Notes under the pieces: model-generated | The model's database searches: none | What the model saw: the letters and a program-made list of their open reading frames with translations, nothing else | What the model was told of the DNA's origin: nothing | Part shown: in pieces, positions 1 through 6,272 of the stretch | Position numbering within the stretch: the stretch's first letter is position 1 | Layout: each line of letters begins with the position of its first letter | From: Cyclobacteriaceae bacterium | Lineage (GTDB): Bacteria; Bacteroidota; Bacteroidia; Cytophagales; Cyclobacteriaceae | NCBI GenBank assembly: GCA_013140395.1 | Contig: JABFSY010000050.1 | Span: forward strand, 1 to 6,609 | Length of the DNA: 6,609 bases | Direction of reading: 5' to 3' | Program-made: the position numbers and the translations under genes

Positions 1-207
1 GATTTGGTGGTTTTTTTTAATGAAGGTACCCCCTTAAATTTGATTTCTGAGCTGGTACCGAACGTATTGGTAAAAGGGAGTGACTATTTGGCAGAAAACA
101 TCGTTGGCGCAGATGTTGTTAAAAAGGCTGGAGGGAAGGTGGAGACCATCGATTTTGTAGCAGGTTATTCCACTACCCGGATAGTAGAGAAAATTAAACG
201 AACATAA
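1..207 (+). CDS. rfaE2: D-glycero-beta-D-manno-heptose 1-phosphate adenylyltransferase, C-terminal part (5' end outside window)
   Basis: The last 68 residues of a nucleotidyltransferase of the RfaE2/HldE C-terminal-domain type, open to the window's left edge in frame 1 and ending with TAA at 205-207. By family knowledge the enzyme transfers AMP from ATP to heptose 1-phosphate, making ADP-heptose for lipopolysaccharide core synthesis in the cytoplasm. The visible part carries the family's C-terminal signature blocks in order: TPLNLI, then VLVKGSDY (visible residues 22-29), VGADVV (35-40), GGKVETIDF (44-52) and [12 protein letters not shown] (55-66). The complete family protein is about 155-165 residues, so more than half, including the N-terminal HxGH nucleotide-binding motif, lies upstream. 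The next gene begins 12 bases later on the same strand, suggesting co-transcription. A related cytidylyltransferase is the main alternative, but the KGSDY and GYSTT blocks favour RfaE2. Confidence 0.85.
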   Translation, partial: DLVVFFNEGTPLNLISELVPNVLVKGSDYLAENIVGADVVKKAGGKVETIDFVAGYSTTRIVEKIKRT

Positions 208-219
208 ATTATAACAACT

Positions 220-918
220 ATGGGTGCATTGATTATCGGGGGTTTCTTCATGCTGATTGGCTGGATGGTTAGTTCTAAGCTGAAAAACAAATTCAAAGAG
301 TATTCTCAAATACATTTAACCAAAGACTTAACAGGTGCGGAAATTGCGAGGCTTATGTTGGCTGATCACGGAATCAGAGATGTACAAGTGACTTGTGTTG
401 AAGGACAGTTAACGGATCATTACAATCCGGCCGACAAGACAGTTAATTTAAGCCAAGAGGTATTTCATGGACGAAACGCTGCAGCGTCAGCAGTAGCATC
501 TCACGAATGTGGGCATGCCGTGCAACACGCTACCGCATACAGCATGCTTCAGTTAAGATCGGCCATGGTGCCTGTTCAAAACATAAGTGCCAAGGTTCTT
601 AATTTTATGATGATGGCGATGATTTTCGGGTCGATCTTTGCCTCTAGCATCCTCCCTATGAAAACAGCATTGCTTGTTATCATTGTTTGCTACGCTGCAT
701 TTGCGTTGTTTGCTTTGATCACATTGCCAGTGGAATTTGATGCTAGCAATCGAGCACTGGCTTGGGTGAAAACCAGAAACATAGTGACTCCGGCTGAATA
801 TGACATGTCGCAAGACGCTCTCAAATGGGCGGCAATGACCTACGTAGTTGCAGCCATTGGAGCAGTAACCACCCTGGCTTATTATGTCATGATGTATCTA
901 GGCATGGACCGTGACTAA
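220..918 (+). CDS. YugP-type membrane zinc metallopeptidase (Zn_peptidase_2 family)
   Basis: A 232-residue integral membrane protein of the YugP / putative neutral zinc metallopeptidase family. The order is a hydrophobic N-terminal helix (about residues 3-18), a soluble stretch with TGAEIARLML (38-47) and the family block DHYNPADKTVNLS (66-78), and the HEXXH zinc site HECGH (95-99), where H95 and H99 bind zinc and E96 is the catalytic base. Further hydrophobic segments follow at about 128-146, 149-169 and 204-226. The conserved LPVEFDASNRA block (169-179) probably supplies the third zinc ligand through E172. The natural substrate of this family is not established. The ATG at 220 leaves a 12-base gap after the upstream gene and gives a full first helix; the ATG at 250 would cut that helix. 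Length is normal for the family and no defects are seen. A strong terminator follows. Confidence 0.9.
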   Translation: MGALIIGGFFMLIGWMVSSKLKNKFKEYSQIHLTKDLTGAEIARLMLADHGIRDVQVTCVEGQLTDHYNPADKTVNLSQEVFHGRNAAASAVASHECGHAVQHATAYSMLQLRSAMVPVQNISAKVLNFMMMAMIFGSIFASSILPMKTALLVIIVCYAAFALFALITLPVEFDASNRALAWVKTRNIVTPAEYDMSQDALKWAAMTYVVAAIGAVTTLAYYVMMYLGMDRD

Positions 919-933
919 GTAGTATTCAATAGG

Positions 934-967
934 AAAAAAAGGCTTGAGTTATCTCAAGCCTTTTTTT
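934..967 (+). terminator. Rho-independent terminator after the metallopeptidase gene
   Basis: An 8-bp perfect stem GGCTTGAG (941-948) / CTCAAGCC (953-960) with the 4-base loop TTAT. It is flanked by seven A (934-940) and seven T (961-967), which extend the pairing to 15 bp and give the U-tract. It lies 15 bases after the TAA at 916-918. The symmetry would let it work in both directions, but only the plus strand has an upstream gene ending here. It separates the rfaE2-metallopeptidase unit from the acyl-CoA dehydrogenase gene. Confidence 0.93.
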
Positions 968-1060
968 GTTTTTGCCTTTTTGATAATTTTTGAAGAACCT
1001 AACGATCATTCAAATCATTTTAAGCACTATCATTGTTATTGATTTCAAACGATAGAAACT

Positions 1061-2200
1061 ATGAATTTTGAATTGACTGAGGAGCAGATTTCCGTACAAC
1101 AAGCCGCCAGAGACTTTGCCCAAAGTGAGCTTTTACCGGGTGTGATTGACAGGGACAACGAGCAGCGGTTTCCGGCCGAGCAGGTCAAGAAAATGGGCGA
1201 GCTTGGTTTTATGGGAATGATGACCGATCCAAAATACAACGGAGGAGGAATGGATTCTATTTCGTATGTCTTGGCGATGGAAGAGATTTCTAAGGTCGAT
1301 GCGTCCGCTTCTGTGTGTATGTCGGTAAACAATTCATTGGTTTGTTGGGGATTAGAGCGCTTTGGCTCTGAGGAACAAAAGGAGAAATACTTAAAAAAAT
1401 TAGCCACTGGTGAAGTAATTGGAGCGTTTTGTTTATCAGAACCTGAAGCTGGATCTGACGCCACCAGCCAACGAACTACGGCTGAAGACAAAGGAGATCA
1501 CTATCTCTTGAACGGCACTAAGAATTGGATCACAAATGGTAAAAGTGCGAGTGTTTATATCGTCATTGCTCAGACACATCCTGAAAAGAAGCATAAAGGT
1601 ATCAATGCTCTTATTGTCGAACGAGGTATGCCTGGTTTTGTGGTGGGGAGAAAGGAAGATAAAATGGGCATCAGGGGCAGTGACACCCATTCGCTTATGT
1701 TTACAGATGTGAAAGTGCCAAAAGCCAATCGAATTGGTGAAGATGGATTTGGCTTTACGTTCGCAATGACAACCTTAAATGGAGGGCGAATCGGCATTGC
1801 TGCCCAGGCACTCGGTATTGCGGCTGGTGCCTACGAACTAGCATTGAAGTATGCAAAAGAGAGGAAGGCGTTTGGTAAACACCTCACAGAACATCAGGCC
1901 ATTCAATTCAAGTTGGCAGATATGGCCACCAAGATTGATGGTGCTCGTTTACTGATTTGGAAAGCAGCCTATTTGAAAGATCAGAAGAAGGATTTTGTGA
2001 AGGCAGCTGCAATGGCTAAGCTATACGCATCTCAAATTGCGCAAGAAGTTACCACCGAGGCAGTTCAAATACATGGTGGCTATGGATATGTGAAGGAATT
2101 TCATGTCGAGCGATTAATGCGTGATGCAAAGATCACCCAGATCTATGAAGGAACCACCGAGATTCAGAAAATGGTTATATCGAGGGAGTTGTTGAGGTAA
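1061..2200 (+). CDS. Acyl-CoA dehydrogenase, short-chain/butyryl-CoA dehydrogenase-like
   Basis: A 379-residue FAD enzyme that introduces the alpha-beta double bond into acyl-CoA, passing electrons to electron-transfer flavoprotein; its place is fatty-acid or branched-chain acyl-CoA oxidation in the cytoplasm. All three regions of the fold are present: the N-terminal helical domain (about 1-115), the beta domain (about 120-225) and the C-terminal helical domain (about 230-379). The first family signature is CLSEPEAGSDATS (124-136). WITNG (156-160) and the FAD-contact region RKAFGKHL (268-275) are intact. The second signature starts at QIHGGYGY (336-343) and runs to D355. The catalytic base is E363 in IYEGTTEIQ, the position used in short- and medium-chain enzymes rather than the isovaleryl-CoA type. 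Length is typical. The ATG at 1061 begins the usual MNFELTEEQ opening. It appears monocistronic, with a terminator before it and a convergent gene after it. Exact chain-length preference cannot be read from sequence. Confidence 0.95.
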   Translation: MNFELTEEQISVQQAARDFAQSELLPGVIDRDNEQRFPAEQVKKMGELGFMGMMTDPKYNGGGMDSISYVLAMEEISKVDASASVCMSVNNSLVCWGLERFGSEEQKEKYLKKLATGEVIGAFCLSEPEAGSDATSQRTTAEDKGDHYLLNGTKNWITNGKSASVYIVIAQTHPEKKHKGINALIVERGMPGFVVGRKEDKMGIRGSDTHSLMFTDVKVPKANRIGEDGFGFTFAMTTLNGGRIGIAAQALGIAAGAYELALKYAKERKAFGKHLTEHQAIQFKLADMATKIDGARLLIWKAAYLKDQKKDFVKAAAMAKLYASQIAQEVTTEAVQIHGGYGYVKEFHVERLMRDAKITQIYEGTTEIQKMVISRELLR

Positions 2201-2280
2201 TTTGAAAATTAGCTGATTTTAAGATTGTCAAGGAGTTTGATTTTTAAGTCGCTTGATTTTTTAGCTTAACCATTTTCAAA
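2201..2280. repeat. TTTGAAAAT inverted pair around the convergent acyl-CoA dehydrogenase / ccmF junction
   Basis: TTTGAAAAT starts immediately after the dehydrogenase stop codon (2201-2209), and its exact reverse complement ATTTTCAAA lies at 2272-2280, inside the last codons of ccmF. Between them is AT-rich sequence with an imperfect direct repeat (TTGATTTTTAAG and TTGATTTTTTAG). The same 9-mer occurs three times in the ccmF-ccmE spacer. The inverted arms could form a weak AT-rich stem, but there is no GC-rich hairpin followed by a T-run, so I do not call a terminator. Confidence 0.45.
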
Positions 2281-4788
2281 TTCCTTGAATCTTCTCACCA
2301 TCGCCATTCCAAATCCAATCATCAACACAAATGTGCCTAGCCACAATACGTTGATAAGAGGCTTTTCTAGTGCTTTGATTACTACCCAATCTTTTTGTCT
2401 GGCGTTGATGCCTAAGAGAAATTCGTTTGTTTCAGGAAGGATGTTTAACAGAGTGATTTTAATTCCTAAATCATTTATTTCAGCAGGCAGGCGCCCCACT
2501 TGGCTCTTATCCCTAATCAGGAAAAACGGGCTGACCGTGTAGGGTTCATGCTCCCCTTGTACTTTGATCATCGCCTGAACAGCCACATCTTCAGCAGCGA
2601 GCTTCACACCTTCAATCTCGTCAACACGCCTAATCTCTTCTAGCGTAGTGCTGTATTTTGAGTTGATAAAAGACTCTTCTCCAATTTTTACTTTCACCTC
2701 TTCCATTTTTCCCCACTCAGGTTCTTCCTCGCGATTCATTGGTAACGAAACGTGTGTGTATAAGTCGCGACTGAATTTTCTTTTGATGTCAGGGGAGGCG
2801 ATGAACCCACCCATGGCTGGATTAATTTGGACGCGTGGAAAGAGCGAGGCCGCTACTTTACCGTCTCTGCGAAGCTCTATTTCATAAAAAGTATTCTCGG
2901 GAAAAATCTCGATGGTATCTTTTGCATTGTAGAGCTTTTCATTTTGAAAAATAATGTCTTTTAGCGCCACGACTTTGAACGGATCGAGTGTAAGTTCAAC
3001 ATCATTTTTACTAATGAAACCGCTTTTGTGCCTGGGTTCCAGTCGCTCGCCTCTGTATTCGATGTCATAACCCGCCATTGACCTCGGTTCGTTTATAAAA
3101 AGGAGGAGGTTGTCGCGATTAAACTCTGTAGGTAATTCTTTTGAGATCAACATACCTGTGTTGTTCAAAGAAACCACTTTCGAATAGCCAGCCGAGAACA
3201 TTACCCCAATCAACATCATACCAATACCGATGTGAGCCACGGCACCGCCCGATAATTTTGGGTTTAGTTTAGCGAGTGTAAATAATACCTTGAAGTTTGA
3301 TACGATGAGATAAAGCCCTGCCAGTGTTAAAACTAAGTAGGCAGGATTGTAAACCTTGGCAATAGAGATTGTAAAGGCAAAGAGCAGCAATGTTATCAGA
3401 AGAGGAGTCAGCATTTCCTGTTTTAGTTTCTCTTTGTCTATTTTCTTCCACCAAAAAAATTGACCCGTTCCTGAGATGAGCGCCACAGCTACCCCAAACC
3501 ACAATTGAAACTTTGAATAGAATTCAATTTGATTGGCAGGAGGCGCTAAATTGGAAACACCCCCAAAGAGCTCAATGATCTTGTTGTAAACCGGAATGGA
3601 TGTTGGCAACAATACCTGAAAACCCATCAGGCATAATGTAGTGGCGCCAAGAAAAATCCAGAACTCACGCGAGTAGGTAGATACTTCTTTTTCAGATGAC
3701 GGAATTTCTTTCCAACGAATGATTGCCAGCACGATGGCGCCTAGTGTAAAAAACAAAAGATAAATCAATAGCTGCCCGGAAAGCCCGAGGTCGGTAAATG
3801 AGTGAACGGAGGCATCACCCAGAATTCCACTACGGGTGAGGAAAGTCGAGTAAAGCAATAATACGAATACTGCGATGACCAGGATGATCGAACTCTTAAG
3901 GGCTGTCTCACTGTTTTTGTAGGTGATCATGGTATGGATAGAAGCGATCAAAATCAACCACGGCACGTACACTGCGTTTTCAACAGGATCCCAATTCCAG
4001 TAGCCTCCAAAATTTAAGGTTTCATAAGCCCAATAGCCACCCATTAGAATACCCAAGCCCAAAATGCCACCACCCAGCAGTGACCAAGGCAATGCTGGCT
4101 TTACCCACTCCACATATTTTTTCTGCCACAATCCGGCTATGCAAAAAGCGAAGGGAGGAAGTGTCAAGGCAAATCCAAGAAAAAGAGTCGGAGGATGGAT
4201 AACCATCCAATAGTTTTGGAGCAAAGCATTCAAGCCATTCCCGTCTTTCGGAATAAAGTCGGGCTGTAACTTGAAAATAGGATCATCCATTGCATCACGA
4301 AGCAAAATGAATGGTGAGCTACCTAATTTGAGATCGATACCCGGAATCACTACGCCCAGAATCATAGAGGCCAAAAAAGCTTGAACCAATGTAAAGACGA
4401 CCATCGTAGGTGCCTCCCAAGTCTTCTGTGTCTTAATAAGAATCAATCCAATAATGGCGTGCCAAAACATCCACAACAAAAAACTTCCTTCTTGTCCTTC
4501 CCAAAAGCACGAGAGCATATATTGCCCTGGTAAGTGCAATGAGGAATGCGAGTAGGCATAATGGTATTCAAAATAATGTTGGTAGATGATCGTAAATAAA
4601 ACCGCAACGATTCCAAAGACTCCGAGTACGTGGGCAACAAAAGCGAACCGGGCATTAATTAGCCAAGAGTTCCTGCCTTCAATTTCTTTTAGTGTAGTAG
4701 CTTTCCAATAGGCAAATGCACTTAGCAATGAAGTAACAAAAGCAGTGATAACCAGAAGATGGCCTAGGTTGCCAATGAAGTAATGCAT
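2266..4788 (-). CDS. ccmF: Cytochrome c maturation heme lyase CcmF (CcsA/CcmF family), long form
   Basis: An 840-residue polytopic inner-membrane protein with about 15 predicted helices that receives heme from CcmE and attaches it to apocytochrome c. Visible family marks are the first periplasmic histidine H198 in VIHPPTLFLG; the tryptophan-rich heme motif FGGYWNWDPVENA (260-272); a membrane histidine H285 in IASIHTM; TRSGILGDASVHSF with the second periplasmic histidine H329; and a second membrane histidine H519 in GGAVAHIGIG. These match the four heme-pocket histidines of E. coli CcmF. A loop of about 270 residues (about 537-810), much longer than in the 647-residue E. coli protein, precedes the last helix (about 811-829). 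An in-frame TTG lies directly before the ATG at 4786-4788; I chose the ATG. It is the last gene of the ccm cluster, 66 bases after ccmE, and converges on the acyl-CoA dehydrogenase gene with no clear terminator between them. Confidence 0.93.
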   Translation of the reverse strand: MHYFIGNLGHLLVITAFVTSLLSAFAYWKATTLKEIEGRNSWLINARFAFVAHVLGVFGIVAVLFTIIYQHYFEYHYAYSHSSLHLPGQYMLSCFWEGQEGSFLLWMFWHAIIGLILIKTQKTWEAPTMVVFTLVQAFLASMILGVVIPGIDLKLGSSPFILLRDAMDDPIFKLQPDFIPKDGNGLNALLQNYWMVIHPPTLFLGFALTLPPFAFCIAGLWQKKYVEWVKPALPWSLLGGGILGLGILMGGYWAYETLNFGGYWNWDPVENAVYVPWLILIASIHTMITYKNSETALKSSIILVIAVFVLLLYSTFLTRSGILGDASVHSFTDLGLSGQLLIYLLFFTLGAIVLAIIRWKEIPSSEKEVSTYSREFWIFLGATTLCLMGFQVLLPTSIPVYNKIIELFGGVSNLAPPANQIEFYSKFQLWFGVAVALISGTGQFFWWKKIDKEKLKQEMLTPLLITLLLFAFTISIAKVYNPAYLVLTLAGLYLIVSNFKVLFTLAKLNPKLSGGAVAHIGIGMMLIGVMFSAGYSKVVSLNNTGMLISKELPTEFNRDNLLLFINEPRSMAGYDIEYRGERLEPRHKSGFISKNDVELTLDPFKVVALKDIIFQNEKLYNAKDTIEIFPENTFYEIELRRDGKVAASLFPRVQINPAMGGFIASPDIKRKFSRDLYTHVSLPMNREEEPEWGKMEEVKVKIGEESFINSKYSTTLEEIRRVDEIEGVKLAAEDVAVQAMIKVQGEHEPYTVSPFFLIRDKSQVGRLPAEINDLGIKITLLNILPETNEFLLGINARQKDWVVIKALEKPLINVLWLGTFVLMIGFGMAMVRRFKEFENG

Positions 4789-4789
4789 C

Positions 4790-4856
4790 AATTTGAAAAT
4801 TTGAAAATGAAATAATTTGAAAATGAACCTAGTCGAACGAAGTCAATCTTCAAATT
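4790..4856. repeat. Octamer-phased TTTGAAAA repeats in the ccmF-ccmE spacer
   Basis: TTTGAAAAT occurs at 4792-4800, 4800-4808 and 4816-4824. These copies keep an exact 8-base phase, and the intervening unit at 4808-4815 is a degenerate TGAAATAA. The spacer is bounded by AATTTGAA (4790-4797) and its reverse complement TTCAAATT (4849-4856), the latter running into the ccmE stop codon. The middle (4828-4844) is a TCGAACGA-containing stretch of more balanced composition. Function is unknown; similar short AT-rich repeats are common in Bacteroidota intergenic DNA. Confidence 0.55.
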
Positions 4857-5265
4857 AAACACCGGCATTCAACTTCTGTTCTTGATATTTTGAAGGACAC
4901 TTCAGTAAGATCTTTTTTGCAATGAATTGACTGTTTTCATAGTTTCCGATCACCACCACTTTTTCAGAGCGCAGAAAGTCAGGAGGCATAGGTTCGTTGT
5001 AAAAGACTTTTTGTTCTTTGTTTTTGTCATCTAATAATAGGAAGGAAAAGGAAAGGTTATCAGTACTTTTTTCGATACCCACGACCTGCCCCGCCCCGTC
5101 CTTTGGCAACTGACCCACCACATGAACTTGGGTAGAACTTCCTGTTGAGGCAAGTTGGTAAGCCTGCTCGAAATTGACATACGTACTAGCATCTCCCGCG
5201 GTAGAGATTATAATGACAATTGCTATTGCGATCACTCCAATTGCCAAAATATGCGACTTTTTCAT
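4855..5265 (-). CDS. ccmE: Cytochrome c maturation heme chaperone CcmE, cysteine (C-x3-Y) variant
   Basis: A 136-residue protein with one N-terminal membrane anchor (about residues 5-21) and a periplasmic beta-barrel (OB-fold) domain (about 45-120), slightly shorter than the 159-residue E. coli CcmE. It carries heme from the CcmABCD complex to CcmF. The stretch FIAKKILLKCPSKY (114-127) lines up with the E. coli segment ending AKEVLAKHDENY. The histidine that forms the covalent heme bond is here C123 (TGT at 4897-4899), while the tyrosine is kept as Y127. FYNEPMPPDFLRSEKVVVIG (88-107) matches the region leading into that site. The tail after the motif is only nine residues, shorter than usual. 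The ATG at 5263-5265 gives a lysine-rich start before the anchor. A 117-base gap with a possible promoter separates it from ccmD. Identity is firm; the heme linkage through cysteine is inferred from related variants. Confidence 0.92.
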   Translation of the reverse strand: MKKSHILAIGVIAIAIVIIISTAGDASTYVNFEQAYQLASTGSSTQVHVVGQLPKDGAGQVVGIEKSTDNLSFSFLLLDDKNKEQKVFYNEPMPPDFLRSEKVVVIGNYENSQFIAKKILLKCPSKYQEQKLNAGV

Positions 5266-5286
5266 GGATCAGAACTTTTTCGACTA

Positions 5287-5294
5287 CAAAGTTA
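5287..5294 (-). promoter_or_regulatory. Possible Bacteroidota -7 promoter element upstream of ccmE
   Basis: Read on the minus strand this is TAACTTTG, a perfect match to the Bacteroidota TAnnTTTG element. It ends 21 bases before the ccmE ATG and would start a transcript with a short leader. I see no convincing TTTG-type -33 element at the expected spacing (about 5312-5321), so it may be chance. If real, ccmE-ccmF could be expressed separately from ccmB-C-D. Confidence 0.3.
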
Positions 5295-5383
5295 ATCCAA
5301 AACACGGGCGCTAAGCAGAATTCCACTTAAAAAAGTGCGACCCGATGCGGCAAATGAACTCCGCGAAGGCGATCAAGAAAGGC

Positions 5384-5602
5384 TTATTTTTTTGCCTCGG
5401 GAATCCGTTTTTCCAAACGAGAAACTTTTCGATCTAGGGAAATTAAATAGCCAATTAGCCCCAACAAGATCACAAGCACGATGGCTACAACGACATAGAT
5501 CTTGCCACTTGAGCGCAAACTATCAGCCATTTCTACCTCTTGTGCTAAAAGGGTCAATGGACTTACCGACAATGCCCAACAAATTTTAACTATTCTGTTC
5601 AT
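5384..5602 (-). CDS. ccmD: CcmD-like small membrane protein of the ccm cluster (Bacteroidota type)
   Basis: A 72-residue protein. It has a signal-peptide-like N-terminus (positively charged MNRIVK, hydrophobic to about residue 19, then LLA|Q with likely cleavage after A20), a short polar segment ending SLRSSGKIY, one membrane helix (about 35-54), and a charged tail SLDRKVSRLEKRI. The helix followed by a basic, possibly coiled tail is the CcmD pattern, and its place just after ccmC supports this. In proteobacteria CcmD joins CcmABC and helps release heme-loaded CcmE. The ATG at 5600-5602 overlaps the end of ccmC by 17 bases, suggesting coupled translation; a TTG 15 bases upstream is a less likely start. 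A later ATG (5528-5530) would give 48 residues without the signal region. Sequence similarity to proteobacterial CcmD is too weak to assign by motif, so the call rests on topology and position. Confidence 0.75.
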   Translation of the reverse strand: MNRIVKICWALSVSPLTLLAQEVEMADSLRSSGKIYVVVAIVLVILLGLIGYLISLDRKVSRLEKRIPEAKK

Positions 5603-6266
5603 CTTCAAGTTCTTCAAGTTTTTCGGTTAACAGGTGGGTTCGAACAAGTAACGAAGCAATCCAAGTTCCCATGGCAATCCAGCCAATGACGGCCGGATAA
5701 AAAACCATTCTCATTTTGCTATCTAAATCGTACATATTGAAACCCGGATTTCCACCGCTTCCCGGATGCATGGAGCTGGTCATTCTTGGAATGATGAATA
5801 TTAGAGGAATCATAGCAGCAAAAGCAAAGATATTGTAAACGGCACTCAGCCTTGCTCTTTGCTCCTGGTTGGCAACCGATCCACGCAAAATGAAGTAAGC
5901 AAAATAAACAAGCAGAGCTATCGCAGCACCGTTTTGTTTAGGATCGCCATGCCAGGGAGAGCCCCACGTATAGTTGGCCCAAATCATTCCGGTAACAATG
6001 CCCAAAAGCCCAAACACTAAACCAACAGAAGCAAAAGAAATGGAATAAGTGTCATGAATGGATTGAGAATTTCGCAAGTATTGAATGGCGTGATAAGTAG
6101 AGACTAAAAACATGGCCACCATTCCAAACCACATGGGTACGTGAAAATACAACGCGCGGATGGTTTCGTTAACGATGTTAAGTCGAGGGACATCAAACAA
6201 CAGGCCACCCACTACCGAATAAATCAGAAGGAGAGCAGCACTTATTTTCCACCACTGTTTTTTCAT
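5586..6266 (-). CDS. ccmC: Heme exporter / heme-handling protein CcmC (CcsA-like family)
   Basis: A 226-residue protein with six predicted membrane helices that binds heme at the outer face of the inner membrane and loads it onto CcmE. Two periplasmic histidines expected as heme ligands are visible: H42 in YFHVPMWF and H167 in TSSMHPGSG. The tryptophan-rich loop runs from W96 to D108 (WANYTWGSPWHGD), continuing PKQNGAAI; it is closer to the CcsA pattern WGxxWxxDPK than to the proteobacterial CcmC pattern ending WDARLT. Length is close to E. coli CcmC (245). The ATG at 6264-6266 lies 6 bases after the ccmB stop, and the 3' end overlaps ccmD, so the three genes look translationally linked. The C-terminal tail (EKLEELEDEQNS) is acidic. 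Automatic annotation may name it CcsA, but context with ccmB and ccmE supports CcmC. Confidence 0.92.
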   Translation of the reverse strand: MKKQWWKISAALLLIYSVVGGLLFDVPRLNIVNETIRALYFHVPMWFGMVAMFLVSTYHAIQYLRNSQSIHDTYSISFASVGLVFGLLGIVTGMIWANYTWGSPWHGDPKQNGAAIALLVYFAYFILRGSVANQEQRARLSAVYNIFAFAAMIPLIFIIPRMTSSMHPGSGGNPGFNMYDLDSKMRMVFYPAVIGWIAMGTWIASLLVRTHLLTEKLEELEDEQNS

Positions 6267-6272
6267 TTGTGA

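Noticed and set aside
965..992. Possible promoter for the acyl-CoA dehydrogenase gene: TTTG at 965-968 and AATTTTTG at 985-992
   Set aside because: The second element misses the first T of TAnnTTTG, the spacing is short, and the first element is part of the terminator T-run. TATCATTG at 1028-1035 also has one mismatch and no upstream partner. A promoter must exist between 968 and 1060, but I cannot place it.
1045..1491. Minus-strand open frame of 148 codons under the acyl-CoA dehydrogenase gene
   Set aside because: It is fully explained as antisense of a strongly conserved enzyme; composition is serine/proline-rich shadow sequence.
2201..2265. Bidirectional terminator between the convergent genes
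   Set aside because: The spacer is AT-rich, but I find no stable GC-containing stem followed by a T-run; only weak AT pairing.
4789..4791. TTG as the ccmF start codon
   Set aside because: The next codon is ATG and gives an equally complete first helix; the ATG is the simpler choice.
5324..5337. Small hairpin CACTT-AAAA-AAGTG in the ccmD-ccmE gap
   Set aside because: It has only five base pairs, mostly AT, with no T-run after it on either strand; too weak for a terminator.
5335..5589. Plus-strand open frame of 84 codons opposite ccmD
   Set aside because: It lies mostly antisense to ccmD, has no recognisable domain and no spacing that suggests a gene.
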